Positions 7,178-14,754 of a stretch of 21,101 bases of DNA are shown piece after piece. The first letter of the stretch is position 1, and each line of letters opens with the position of its first letter. The DNA is from SIG578 sp964508295 (lineage in GTDB: Bacteria > Bacillota > Clostridia > Oscillospirales > Ruminococcaceae), in contig CAZDSQ010000031.1 of NCBI GenBank assembly GCA_964508295.1, positions 1 through 21,101 on the forward strand, in the 5' to 3' direction. The notes below the pieces were generated by a model that was given only the letters and a program-made list of their open reading frames with translations, searched no databases and was not told the origin of the DNA. The position numbers and the translations under genes were made by a program.

Positions 7178-7398
7178 TGTAAGTTTGTGCACTAACACAA
7201 AATCAGCCCGATTCGATTTTGCGTTCCTTGCTTTTATAAGTAATCAGCGCTTTTCAAATCCCGCTAAATCCGTGGCAAAAGGGTTTGTCCCTTTGTTATA
7301 TATGCCCGTATAGCTTAAAAAGAGCGTTGTTCTACAAAGGTAACGGTGAAAGTCCGTTGAGGGCAAATTTTTCATATCAAAAAAAGCGAGGAAAAATC
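7178..7398 (+). ncRNA. Long, possibly structured 5' leader of the zinc-ribbon gene
   Basis: About 220 nt separate the promoter from the ATG without a credible ORF. Visible hairpins are TTTGTG/CACAAA (7184-7189, 7196-7201), AAAGGG/CCCTTT (7278-7283, 7289-7294) and AACGG/CCGTT (7342-7346, 7354-7358). A GCCC at 7303-7306 could pair with GGGC at 7361-7364 to close the 3' domain. I recognise no riboswitch class. No terminator is seen in the leader. Cold-shock mRNA leaders, a riboswitch-like element or an independent small RNA are all possible. Confidence 0.4.
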
Positions 7399-7683
7399 AT
7401 GTACGAAGACAAGACATTAGTATGCAAAGAATGCGGCGCAGAGTTCGTTTTCACCGCAGGTGAGCAGGAATTCTATGCAGAAAAAGGCTTTACCAATGAG
7501 CCCCAGAGATGCAAAGAGTGCCGTGCTGCAAGAAAAGCGGCTTCCAGACCTGAAAGAGAAATGTTTACTGCTACCTGCGCAAATTGCGGCAAAGAAGCAG
7601 TTGTTCCTTTCAAGCCCCGTGAGGATCGCCCTGTTTACTGCAGCGAATGCTTCGCAAAAATGAAAGAAGAAGCTGCTGAATAA
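7399..7683 (+). CDS. Small double zinc-ribbon protein
   Basis: This 94-aa soluble protein has two treble-clef or ribbon-like cysteine sets: CKEC (about 9-12) with CKEC near 38-41, and CANC near 59-62 with CSEC near 81-84. I remember it as a family frequent in Clostridia, annotated only as a zinc-ribbon domain protein, with the recognisable EFVFTAGEQEFYAEKGF segment between cysteine pairs. The function is unknown; nucleic-acid or ribosome association is a guess from the fold. The ATG at 7399 has GCGAGG at good spacing. The upstream TTG extension to 7285 would run through the leader and lacks a ribosome site. The gene has its own strong promoter, long leader and terminator. Confidence 0.85.
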   Translation: MYEDKTLVCKECGAEFVFTAGEQEFYAEKGFTNEPQRCKECRAARKAASRPEREMFTATCANCGKEAVVPFKPREDRPVYCSECFAKMKEEAAE

Positions 7684-7712
7684 GCCTTCTTTGTGTATTT
7701 TTTATGTGGCAT

Positions 7713-7750
7713 AAAAAACCCCGAAAGCCTATGGCTTTCGGGGTTTTTTT
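7713..7750. terminator. Bidirectional intrinsic terminator
   Basis: An 11-bp perfect stem, CCCCGAAAGCC (7719-7729) with GGCTTTCGGGG (7733-7743), has a 3-nt loop and A/T runs on both sides. It separates the convergent zinc-ribbon gene and the ctpA-type/greA operon and should stop both. Confidence 0.95.
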
Positions 7751-7755
7751 GTGTT

Positions 7756-8502
7756 TTACTTTAAGAGGTTTTCAAGAGCCGTAAGCTGATGCTTGTAACG
7801 CTCCTCATCTGTTCCCTTTTTGTAAACACGCAGGGCAACATAAAGATTATCGGTAGTTCCCTTGAAGCTATCTGATGAGAACAGCTTGCTATCCTTAAGA
7901 GATACGCCATAGGTGCTATTTTCTGTTACACCGAGCTCGGAAAGATCAGCAAAGACACCGTTTTCAGAGAGTGCATCAAGCAGCTCCTTTTCCAGAATAA
8001 ATATGCAGTTTTCTCCCGAGGTTATTTCGGACATAATTCTCGCATGCATTGAGCCTTCGTAGCCCGTTGCATCGTCCTCGGTTTCCTCGGTTAAGTATTT
8101 TGCTTGGAAAACACCGACATTCACTTCTCCGTTTTCATCGGCGTCGGGCATATACTTTTCAAAGTTCTCTGCAATTTCTTCAAGCTGAGCTTCGCTGTAA
8201 TATGTATATGTACCGAGCAGCAGGGTTGTATCGTACTTTTCGCGGGTCAAGCCTTGATAGGTAAGAAATGCCGCCGCAATGACCGAAAATCCTACCACCA
8301 GAACAGTCCACTTGTTGTGATACCAGAAGTTAGACCACTTTTCCTCTAAGGTTACGGGAGCTTTTTCCTTTTCCTCTTTTTCCTTAAGGTAGGCTTCATT
8401 TTCGGTATCTGGAATAAGACCCTGCTTGACTTTTTTAAGCCTGATAGCTTCGTCGCGGTCTGTGCTATCGAGCATATCGTATCTTTTTGTGTCGTTTGGC
8501 AT
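7756..8502 (-). CDS. Hypothetical single-pass membrane protein
   Basis: I do not recognise this 248-aa protein. It has a highly charged cytoplasmic N-terminus (about 1-60, rich in K/E), one membrane segment near residues 64-83 (WTVLVVGFSVIAAAFLTY), and a mostly acidic C-terminal domain of about 160 residues that should face outside. No catalytic motif is visible. The ATG has GGAGGGG 7 nt upstream. It follows greA by 23 bp and ends the S41 protease-greA operon. The context suggests an envelope role, but this rests on position only. Confidence 0.8.
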   Translation of the reverse strand: MPNDTKRYDMLDSTDRDEAIRLKKVKQGLIPDTENEAYLKEKEEKEKAPVTLEEKWSNFWYHNKWTVLVVGFSVIAAAFLTYQGLTREKYDTTLLLGTYTYYSEAQLEEIAENFEKYMPDADENGEVNVGVFQAKYLTEETEDDATGYEGSMHARIMSEITSGENCIFILEKELLDALSENGVFADLSELGVTENSTYGVSLKDSKLFSSDSFKGTTDNLYVALRVYKKGTDEERYKHQLTALENLLK

Positions 8503-8525
8503 CGGGCTACCCCTCCAAACCTAAA

Positions 8526-8993
8526 TTATTTTGTAATTTCAAGAATTTTGAAGCTCATAATTCCGCCGGGAGCCTCAACCTCAACGCTATCTCCAACCTT
8601 TTTGCCCTTAAGAGCCTTGCCTAAAGGAGATTCATCAGAAATCTTGCCCTTACTGGGATCTGCACTGTTGGAGCCAACTATCTGATAAGAAAGCTCTTCC
8701 TTATACTTATTGTCATAGAGCTTTATATTAAGACCAATCTCAACAGTTTCTGTTGAAAGGACCTCTGTATCAATAAGCTCAACATTTTTAAGCATTGTTT
8801 CAAGTTCAAGGATCTGAGCCTCGACCATAGCCTGCTCATTTTTAGCTTCATCGTACTCACTATTTTCAGAAAGGTCACCAAAAGAACGTGCAACCTTGAT
8901 CTTTTCGGCAACTTCCTTTCTTTTTATAGTTTTCAGCTCTTCAAGCTGAATTTCAAGTTCTTTGACCTCTTCTTGAGTCATTGCCTTTTTCAT
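8526..8993 (-). CDS. greA: Transcription elongation factor GreA
   Basis: GreA enters the RNA polymerase secondary channel and stimulates transcript cleavage in backtracked complexes. The 155-aa protein has the N-terminal antiparallel coiled coil with the tip motif GDLSENSEYDEAK, including the acidic tip residues D40 and E43, and the C-terminal FKBP-like domain with SPLGKALKGKKVGDSVEV. The start at 8993 has AAGGAG about 10 nt upstream; M5 is a possible alternative. It lies 24 bp after the S41 protease gene and 23 bp before the membrane protein gene, so the three are likely one transcript. Confidence 0.97.
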   Translation of the reverse strand: MKKAMTQEEVKELEIQLEELKTIKRKEVAEKIKVARSFGDLSENSEYDEAKNEQAMVEAQILELETMLKNVELIDTEVLSTETVEIGLNIKLYDNKYKEELSYQIVGSNSADPSKGKISDESPLGKALKGKKVGDSVEVEAPGGIMSFKILEITK

Positions 8994-9017
8994 TTTGGGT
9001 TTTCTCCTTTTATTATG

Positions 9018-10214
9018 TTATTTATTCAAGGCTTTTACAACCGAAATAGCCTTTATAAGCTGAGTGTCGGTAGAAGCATCAAGCTCATACCAGAGTTTTT
9101 CCTGTTCCGCGGTAAGATCAACGGCAAAATCAGGTTTTACTCCAACGCCATCAAAATTATCGCTCTTAGGGGGATTAAATTTTGCAGTTGTTATCTTTAT
9201 AGCCGAACCGTCGGTAAGTGGGTAAATATCCTGCATAACGCCCTTGCCGTAAGTTGTGCTTCCTACAAGCTCCGCCTTATCGTAATCGCGAAGCGCTGCT
9301 GCAAAAAGCTCTGCTGCACTGGCGGTATTTTTATTTATAAGAACAGCCATAGGAACGGAAACCTCAGCACTATCCGAAGTATAGATAACCTTGGTTTCTC
9401 CGTCTTTGTCAGTGCTTGAAACAACCGGCCCCTCAGGAAGAAGAATGTCGAGTATCTGAGCAACAGACTTCATTGTTCCGCCGCCGTTGTTGCGGATATC
9501 AAATATAATTCCCACGGCATTTTTATCAAGCGCCGCGCCGACTGCTGATTCAAACTGATTTACCGTGCTTGTGGTGAAATCGGTAATCTTAATATATGCA
9601 ATATTATCGTCAAGCATTTCACTTTCAACAGAAGGAACTGTTATTTTTCTACGGGTTATCTCAATCTCAGTATCCTCGCCTGCTCTGCGATAGGTAACCT
9701 TAACGGTTGTACCCGCGTCACCCTTTAATGCACTTATTGCATTTGTGTAATCAGTCAAAACATCAATTTCGCCGACTTTAACTATCTGGTCGCCCTTTTG
9801 AAGTCCCGATATCTGAGCTGGCGAGTCCTCGTAAACAGAAACAAGGCGAGCGTAACCCTCGGTATCTTTTGTGCAAGCAACGCCTATTCCGACGACCTTT
9901 CCGTTAAGATCGTCCTTAAGCTCACTATACTCCTCGGCAGAATAGTAGCTTGCATAAAGGTCACCAAGTCCGTAAGTATATCCTTCAGAAATGCTGTCAA
10001 GCAACTTTGTTTCATCGATTTCGCCGTTATAATTTTCGCGGACAATTTTATCGATCTCATCGATCTTATCGTACATTGCCGTACTAATGTCAATATCGGT
10101 ATTCAGCATATTGTTAAACACGCCCGATGAAAAAACCCAAGTGATAGCAAAGGTAACTGTTGCTGTAATAGCCATTAAAAATAGTGAGACACCAATAGAA
10201 ATCTTTTTATTCAT
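9018..10214 (-). CDS. CtpA-type S41 carboxyl-terminal processing protease
   Basis: S41 proteases of the CtpA/CtpB type cut envelope proteins near their C-termini. This 398-aa protein has an N-terminal membrane anchor (about 7-28), a PDZ domain (about 100-185, with SVYEDSPAQISGLQKGDQI), and the catalytic core with the Ser/Lys dyad: S299 in NTASAAE and K324 in TYGKGVMQ, plus Q328. All key residues are present. The ATG at 10214 has AAAGGA 7 nt upstream. It lies downstream of ftsE-ftsX-M23, an arrangement I know from Firmicutes, but is separated from the M23 gene by a 227-bp hairpin-rich spacer. A role in trimming hydrolases or other wall proteins is inferred from context. Confidence 0.93.
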   Translation of the reverse strand: MNKKISIGVSLFLMAITATVTFAITWVFSSGVFNNMLNTDIDISTAMYDKIDEIDKIVRENYNGEIDETKLLDSISEGYTYGLGDLYASYYSAEEYSELKDDLNGKVVGIGVACTKDTEGYARLVSVYEDSPAQISGLQKGDQIVKVGEIDVLTDYTNAISALKGDAGTTVKVTYRRAGEDTEIEITRRKITVPSVESEMLDDNIAYIKITDFTTSTVNQFESAVGAALDKNAVGIIFDIRNNGGGTMKSVAQILDILLPEGPVVSSTDKDGETKVIYTSDSAEVSVPMAVLINKNTASAAELFAAALRDYDKAELVGSTTYGKGVMQDIYPLTDGSAIKITTAKFNPPKSDNFDGVGVKPDFAVDLTAEQEKLWYELDASTDTQLIKAISVVKALNK

Positions 10215-10245
10215 TGCTCTTTCCTTTCTGACTGCCTTAGCTTAT

Positions 10246-10429
10246 AATGGAATAGGTTAGGCGAAACATTCCTGTTTCGCCACAAAATCTTTGATTTTGC
10301 GACAAATCTTTACTAAAAATTTGTCCTGTTCCATTTCAATGAATGTCATGCAAAATTAAATTATAATATTTAATTTTGCTAAAGCCACTTGTTAAGTGGC
10401 TTGTCGAAACGCACTTTAAGCGTTTCGAC
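10246..10429. repeat. Six-hairpin intergenic array
   Basis: Nearly every base lies in a perfect or near-perfect hairpin. An 11-bp outer helix (10246-10256 with 10325-10335, one G-T pair) encloses three hairpins: GGCGAAACA/TGTTTCGCC (10260-10281), CAAAATC/GATTTTG (10283-10299) and GACAAAT/ATTTGTC (10301-10325). Three more follow: an 11-bp GCAAAATTAAA stem (10350-10379), AAGCCACTT/AAGTGGCTT with a 3-nt loop (10382-10402), and GTCGAAACGC/GCGTTTCGAC (10403-10429). No T run follows any stem, so these are not ordinary terminators. It sits between the M23 hydrolase and S41 protease genes. It has the look of a modular dispersed repeat, but only one copy is in view. Confidence 0.85.
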
Positions 10430-10441
10430 TAACTACAATCA

Positions 10442-11620
10442 TTATAGATAAGGAAGCGGGTCAACTTCTGTTCCGTTTACATAAATTCCAAAATGCAAAT
10501 GTGGTCCTGTTGAGTTACCCGTTGAACCAACAAGTGCAATGGGGTCGCCTCGTTTAACAGTGTCGCCAACCTTGACAAGCAGGCTACTGCAGTGTCCGTA
10601 TAGTGTAGTATAACCGCCGCCGTGGTCAATAATAACATATTTTCCATAGCCCTTATTTGCGACATAGCTTGTTACAGCCTTGATAACCGTTCCGCTGTTG
10701 GCGGCAACTATATTTTTTCCGTAAACGTTGGCACCTGAAATATCAATACCTGTATGCCAGTTTTTCTTTCCGTAAAGGGTTCTCCAGCCAAACTTAGATG
10801 TAATGGTCGAATAATTAGGAAGGGGCCAAAGGAACTCTCCGCCGACAAAGTCTCCGTTTGAGCCGTTGTTTGCCAGCATCTGTCGAATTTCCTCGTCGAT
10901 CTCTTCCATTTCCTCGTTTATTTTTATCTGCTCGTTTTTAAGCGAGTTTTCCTCTTGAGTTAAGGTGTTTAAAAGCTTCTGGCTTTCCTGATACTTTGTG
11001 TTAAGCGAGGCCTTTTTGACACTCAAGGTCTGCATATTTGCTTCAAGCTTTATTTTTGAGTTTTCAATGTTTTCTTTTGCTGAAATAATTATCTTTTTAT
11101 CTTGATTAAGCTTAGTCATAAGCTCCTGATCACTCTCGGCAAGGCGCTTCATATATTCGGTGTTCATAAGAAAATCCGAATAGCTCTTTGAGCCGAAAAT
11201 AACTTCCCATATAGAAGTGTCCGACGAAACATACATTGCGCGCAGTCTTGACTTAAAAAGCTCATCATTTTCGGAAATTTCACTTTCCTTTTGAGTTAAA
11301 AGTGTTTCGTTTGCTTTGATTTGCGCGTTAAGCTCATCTGTCTGCTTATTTAAATTTTCAATCTGCTGTTCTACTATAGAAATCTCTGTATCAAGTTGGT
11401 TTTTATATTCAAGAGTTTCCTTTTTTTCACTCTGAGTTTTGGACATTTCGGTTTTAAGCTTTTCAAGCTTTTTTTCAAGCTCGCTATACTTAGTTTCAAG
11501 ATCCGAAACCGAGGATGCGGCATATATTTTCACATCGCCGCCAGTGCAAACTGCAGAAAACACTACAACAAGCGCAAGAAACCCTGATGTCAATTTCTTT
11601 ATAGTTTTGAGGTTTACCAT
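10442..11620 (-). CDS. Secreted coiled-coil M23 peptidase (EnvC/PcsB-like role)
   Basis: This 392-aa exported protein should cleave or help cleave peptidoglycan cross-bridges under FtsEX control. It has a signal peptide (about 1-35, ending near YAAS), a long coiled coil (about 37-250, rich in K/E/Q and leucine heptads), then a LytM/M23 domain. Zinc ligands H289 and D293 (HTGID) and H376 (HLHF), and catalytic H343 (YGHC) and H374, are all present, so it is probably an active endopeptidase, unlike E. coli EnvC which only activates amidases. The ATG follows AAAGGAGG at ideal spacing. It starts 21 bp after ftsX, so the three genes form an operon. Confidence 0.94.
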   Translation of the reverse strand: MVNLKTIKKLTSGFLALVVVFSAVCTGGDVKIYAASSVSDLETKYSELEKKLEKLKTEMSKTQSEKKETLEYKNQLDTEISIVEQQIENLNKQTDELNAQIKANETLLTQKESEISENDELFKSRLRAMYVSSDTSIWEVIFGSKSYSDFLMNTEYMKRLAESDQELMTKLNQDKKIIISAKENIENSKIKLEANMQTLSVKKASLNTKYQESQKLLNTLTQEENSLKNEQIKINEEMEEIDEEIRQMLANNGSNGDFVGGEFLWPLPNYSTITSKFGWRTLYGKKNWHTGIDISGANVYGKNIVAANSGTVIKAVTSYVANKGYGKYVIIDHGGGYTTLYGHCSSLLVKVGDTVKRGDPIALVGSTGNSTGPHLHFGIYVNGTEVDPLPYL

Positions 11621-11641
11621 ACCGTTTCCTCCTTTAAGAAA

Positions 11642-12538
11642 TTAAACCTTTAGGTGTTTACGGGTGCTGATAAGGCTACCGAAGCCTCCTATCGTAATTC
11701 CGGTTGCCAGATACGCCAAAACAAGCTTCCAGGCAATAGACTTAAACGGAATGAGCGAGGCTACCGCCGAGCTTAACCAGCTTGTCATATCATTTGCAAC
11801 GCCGTTATAGATCTGGGTGTAGAGATACCACACAAGCAGGAATGAAACCGTGGCGGCAGTGGCTCCCAAAATCATTCCTTCAACGAGGAACGGCATTCTG
11901 ATAAATCCATTTGTTGCACCGACATATTTCATTATATTGATCTCTCTACGGCGGTTAAAGACAGTTATCTTTATGGTGTTCATAATGATAACAAGCGAAA
12001 CGACAAGCAGGGCAATTACAACAACGCTACCTGCAACTGCAACTGTTTTCTCTGTCTTAACCATAACCTCTGCAACATCTGTAGGAGCATCAACCTTATA
12101 AATGCCTTCGAGCTTTGAAATGGTTTCAACGTTCTCCTCGATAAGCGAAAGGTCCTTCATCTTAAGGTGATATGATGCAGGGAAAATATCCTCATTCTCA
12201 TATCCGTCAAGTAATTCGCCGAGCTTTTCATGCTGGTTTTCGAACGCCTCTTCCTTTGAGGTGTACTCAACGCTTGAAATGTTATCGAGCGAGCGAATCT
12301 GCTTGTCCAAAAGCGACTGCCCGTCCGCCGAAAGCTCGGGGTCAACATAAACGATGATCTCGTTCTGCTGCTGGATATAACCTATCATGCTCTTGATGTT
12401 TTCAGACAAAAGCATAGAAATTCCGACAATGACTAAGCAGGCAGTAAGAACACCGACAGAGGCAATCGACATTGCCTTGTTAATATAGGTGTTTTTTGCG
12501 CCCTGCTTTAAAAGATATGTAAAACTGCCTAATCTCAT
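11642..12538 (-). CDS. ftsX: Cell-division ABC permease-like protein FtsX
   Basis: FtsX is the membrane part of the FtsEX complex, which uses ATP hydrolysis in the cytoplasm to drive wall hydrolases outside rather than to transport a solute. The 298-aa protein has a short cytoplasmic N-terminus with the conserved FTYLLKQGAKN-type start, a first membrane helix (about 22-44), a large external domain (about 45-165) and three further helices near 170-190, 220-240 and 268-288. NRRREINIMKYVGATNGFIR between helices 2 and 3 is the family's cytoplasmic coupling region. The start overlaps the ftsE stop as ATGA, which implies translational coupling. The adjacent coiled-coil M23 hydrolase is the likely partner of its external domain. 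Confidence 0.96.
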   Translation of the reverse strand: MRLGSFTYLLKQGAKNTYINKAMSIASVGVLTACLVIVGISMLLSENIKSMIGYIQQQNEIIVYVDPELSADGQSLLDKQIRSLDNISSVEYTSKEEAFENQHEKLGELLDGYENEDIFPASYHLKMKDLSLIEENVETISKLEGIYKVDAPTDVAEVMVKTEKTVAVAGSVVVIALLVVSLVIIMNTIKITVFNRRREINIMKYVGATNGFIRMPFLVEGMILGATAATVSFLLVWYLYTQIYNGVANDMTSWLSSAVASLIPFKSIAWKLVLAYLATGITIGGFGSLISTRKHLKV

Positions 12539-13215
12539 CTTCTCACACCCCCGTCAGGAATGTCTGAGGAGAGCTTGCCGTCCTTAATAGTTATAACGCG
12601 GCGGCCAAACTCATTAACTAATCTATGCTCATGGGTTACCATAAGAATGGTCGTTCCGCAATGGTTTATCTCGTTTAAGAGCTCAACTATCTCGTGCGAC
12701 ATCTCGGGGTCGATATTACCCGTAGGCTCGTCGGCAATAATAATTGAGGGGTTGTTTACGAGCGCACGCGCCAGCGCAACCCTCTGCTGCTGACCGCCCG
12801 AAAGCTGACTGGGTAAGCTTCTTGCCTTTTCTCCAAGCCCTACAAGCCCGAGAACATAAGGAACTCTTCTGCGGATACTGCGGGTTGATGCATTGGTAAC
12901 GCGCATAGCAAATTCAACGTTTTCGTAAACCGTCATATTTTCAATGAGCCTGAAATCCTGAAAAACTATTCCCATAGATTTTCTAAGCGCGGGAATTTCC
13001 TTCTGGCTTAAATTTGCAAGGTCAAAACCGTTTACGGTTATGATACCCGAGGAGGTCTTCTCCTCAGCCATAATGAGCTTTAAGAGGGTGCTTTTACCCG
13101 CTCCCGATGCTCCGACTATAAAGGCAAACTCGCCTTTTTCTATTGTGAAGCTGACATTGTCAAGCGCCTTGGTGCCGTTTGAATACACTTTAGAAACCGA
13201 ATCAAAACAAATCAA
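12535..13215 (-). CDS. ftsE: Cell-division ATP-binding protein FtsE
   Basis: FtsE is the ATPase of FtsEX at the cytoplasmic face of the membrane. All ABC motifs are intact: Walker A GASGAGKS (35-42), Q-loop Q86 within FQDFRL, signature LSGGQ (138-142), Walker B IIIADE (158-163) and H-loop H195. I chose TTG at 13215, which gives MICFDSVSKVY and 226 aa, the usual start and length, with AGGCGGTG 8 nt upstream. The longer in-frame ATG at 13260 falls in the loop of a hairpin and adds residues unlike any FtsE I know. It overlaps ftsX by 4 nt. No convincing promoter was seen in the short gap to the regulator gene. Confidence 0.96.
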   Translation of the reverse strand: MICFDSVSKVYSNGTKALDNVSFTIEKGEFAFIVGASGAGKSTLLKLIMAEEKTSSGIITVNGFDLANLSQKEIPALRKSMGIVFQDFRLIENMTVYENVEFAMRVTNASTRSIRRRVPYVLGLVGLGEKARSLPSQLSGGQQQRVALARALVNNPSIIIADEPTGNIDPEMSHEIVELLNEINHCGTTILMVTHEHRLVNEFGRRVITIKDGKLSSDIPDGGVRR

Positions 13216-13245
13216 TGAACAGACACCGCCTATAAATAAAATTTG

Positions 13246-13276
13246 ATTTGGCGGGCCCATTTAAAGTCCGCCAAAT
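13246..13276 (-). terminator. Terminator-like hairpin between the regulator gene and ftsE
   Basis: ATTTGGCGG (13246-13254) and CCGCCAAAT (13268-13276) form a perfect 9-bp stem, extendable by two pairs. On the minus strand it lies 5 nt after the regulator stop and is followed by CAAATTTTATTTAT, a moderate T-rich tail. It may stop or attenuate transcription into ftsE. Confidence 0.6.
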
Positions 13277-13281
13277 GATTT

Positions 13282-14367
13282 TTAGTATTTTACGGGGTTA
13301 GCCGCAAGGTATTTTTTGACCATAAGTGCTACCTTAAATATAATAGCATCGTCAAACTCACGAAGCTCAAGACCCGTGAGCTTTTTGATCTTTTCAAGTC
13401 TGTAAACCAAAGTATTTCTATGTACAAAGAGCTTTCTTGAGGTTTCGGAAACGTTAAGATTATTTTCAAAGAACTTCTGAATGGTAAAGAGAGTTTCCTG
13501 ATCAAGACTTTCTATCGAGCCTGTTTTGAAGACTTCCTGCAAAAATGCTTCGCAAAGGGTTGTAGGAAGCTGATAGATAAGGCGGGCAATGCCCAGATTC
13601 TCATAGCTGACGATAATCTTATCTGTATCAAACACCTTACCGACCTCAAGAGCTATCTGAGCCTCTTTATAAGAACGGGCAAGATCCTTAATTCCGTAAA
13701 CAACGGTACCGATACCGATGGTGGTCTGGGTGTAGAACTCGCTGCTAAGGGTATCAACAATGGAGCGTGCAAGCTTTTCAAGATCACGCGCCTCGATACC
13801 GCTCTTTATCTCCTTTATCAGAACGACCTCTTTTTCGCTTATATTAAGAACAAAGTCCTTCTGCTTATCGGGGAAAAGATTCTGAACGGCATCGTAAATA
13901 GATGCATCGTTATCCGAAAGAACACGAATGAGCAGCGCAACACGGCTGACATCGTTATTAAAATGAAACTCTCTTGCCTTTAAGAAGATCTCACCGGGGA
14001 GAATGTTATCGAGAATAACATTCTTAACAAAATTGTTTCTGTCATACTTTTCATCGTAATACTGCTTTATATTAGCGAAGGAAACTGCAAGGATATTAGC
14101 ATATCTCGCGGCACTCTCATCGCCACCCTCAACAAAAACAGCATAACCCAACTTACCGCCTGCGCCAAAGGACTTATATGTAAATCCATCTCGCACAAAA
14201 ACATCTGAGCTATCTGCTATATCCAGGGTAACCATTTCGTTGACCTCGCCGACTTTTGCTACATTGCTGCAAGCAACAACGGTTGCATTCGAATCGACAA
14301 CTCCGATAACGCGGTCGATCGAAACCTTCATTTGTGAAATTACGTCTTTGAAAAGCTTATTTGACAT
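13282..14367 (-). CDS. CdaR/PucR-family transcriptional regulator
   Basis: This 361-aa protein has the architecture of CdaR/PucR regulators: an N-terminal sensor-like region (about 1-130), a degenerate GGDEF-like middle domain (about 135-265), and a C-terminal helix-turn-helix (about 304-330, with NLNVSETSRKLFVHRNTLVYRLEKI, shown here in two parts: NLNVSETSRK and LFVHRNTLVYRLEKI). Family members respond to metabolites such as sugar diacids or purines. No such pathway is next door, so the signal and targets are unknown. The ATG follows AGAGAGG. Its own promoter is overlapped by a TGCAA/TTGCA inverted repeat, which may be an autoregulatory site. It lies upstream of ftsEX in the same direction, with a terminator-like hairpin between. 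Confidence 0.88.
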   Translation of the reverse strand: MSNKLFKDVISQMKVSIDRVIGVVDSNATVVACSNVAKVGEVNEMVTLDIADSSDVFVRDGFTYKSFGAGGKLGYAVFVEGGDESAARYANILAVSFANIKQYYDEKYDRNNFVKNVILDNILPGEIFLKAREFHFNNDVSRVALLIRVLSDNDASIYDAVQNLFPDKQKDFVLNISEKEVVLIKEIKSGIEARDLEKLARSIVDTLSSEFYTQTTIGIGTVVYGIKDLARSYKEAQIALEVGKVFDTDKIIVSYENLGIARLIYQLPTTLCEAFLQEVFKTGSIESLDQETLFTIQKFFENNLNVSETSRKLFVHRNTLVYRLEKIKKLTGLELREFDDAIIFKVALMVKKYLAANPVKY

Positions 14368-14465
14368 TAAGAAAACCTCTCTTTACCGGATTTCTTTTAT
14401 TCCGGCGAACCTTTTGTTACAACTTTCTTTTGTTCAATTTGCACATTTGTTTATAGAACACATAT

Positions 14466-14494
14466 ATTGTACAAAAAACTTATGCAATTTGCAA
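14466..14494 (-). promoter_or_regulatory. Promoter of the CdaR/PucR-like regulator with palindromic -35
   Basis: Minus-strand TTGCAA (14489-14494), 17-nt spacer, TACAAT (14466-14471). The -35 box is half of an inverted TGCAA-T-TTGCA (14483-14493). A further TTTGCA lies at 14448-14453. The 5' leader has a small CCGGA/TCCGG hairpin. Confidence 0.65.
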
Positions 14495-14682
14495 GTCATT
14501 TTTTCATTTATTTAAATAAAATTCATTATTTTCACAAAAAATAGCAGAAATATTACAAAACGGTTACAACTTTTTTTGTTCTTTAAAATGACATTTTTTT
14601 AGATCTTTTGTGCAATTTTATTACTGCAAAATCACTGGGATATATTAAATGCAGATTTTTTAAGTTAATTTGCTGTTTTTAT
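14495..14682. other. AT-rich divergent intergenic region
   Basis: Strongly AT-rich DNA lies between the regulator and metG promoters. I saw no gene, T-box or strong secondary structure here, only short A/T tracts and a TATTTAAATA palindrome. Confidence 0.5.
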
Positions 14683-14711
14683 TTGATTTTTTAAAAGGAA
14701 CGCTATATAAT
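14683..14711 (+). promoter_or_regulatory. Sigma-A promoter of metG operon
   Basis: TTGATT (14683-14688), 17-nt spacer, TATAAT (14706-14711), with a second overlapping TATAAT at 14711-14716. The leader is only about 37 nt, so there is no room for a T-box or SAM riboswitch. Confidence 0.75.
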
Positions 14712-14754
14712 ATAATTTGAAGTAATATGTTCTGACACAAAGGAGCTTTAATCT

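Noticed and set aside
7285..7398. N-terminal extension of the zinc-ribbon protein from a TTG
   Set aside because: It runs through leader hairpins, lacks a ribosome site and codes for a sequence unlike the compact family start MYEDK.
10217..10250. Promoter for the S41 protease gene next to the hairpin array
   Set aside because: A TATAAG is present on the minus strand but no acceptable -35 box lies at 16-18 nt; too weak to list.
10246..10429. CRISPR array
   Set aside because: The unit sequences differ from one another and are inverted rather than direct repeats with uniform spacers.
13216..13260. Longer ftsE start at ATG 13260
   Set aside because: It lies in the loop of a stable hairpin, has no ribosome site and adds 15 residues not expected for FtsE; TTG 13215 gives the usual N-terminus.
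14500..14754. T-box or SAM riboswitch upstream of metG
   Set aside because: No T-box GGTGG-type motif or S-box core was found, and the mapped promoter leaves a leader of only about 37 nt.
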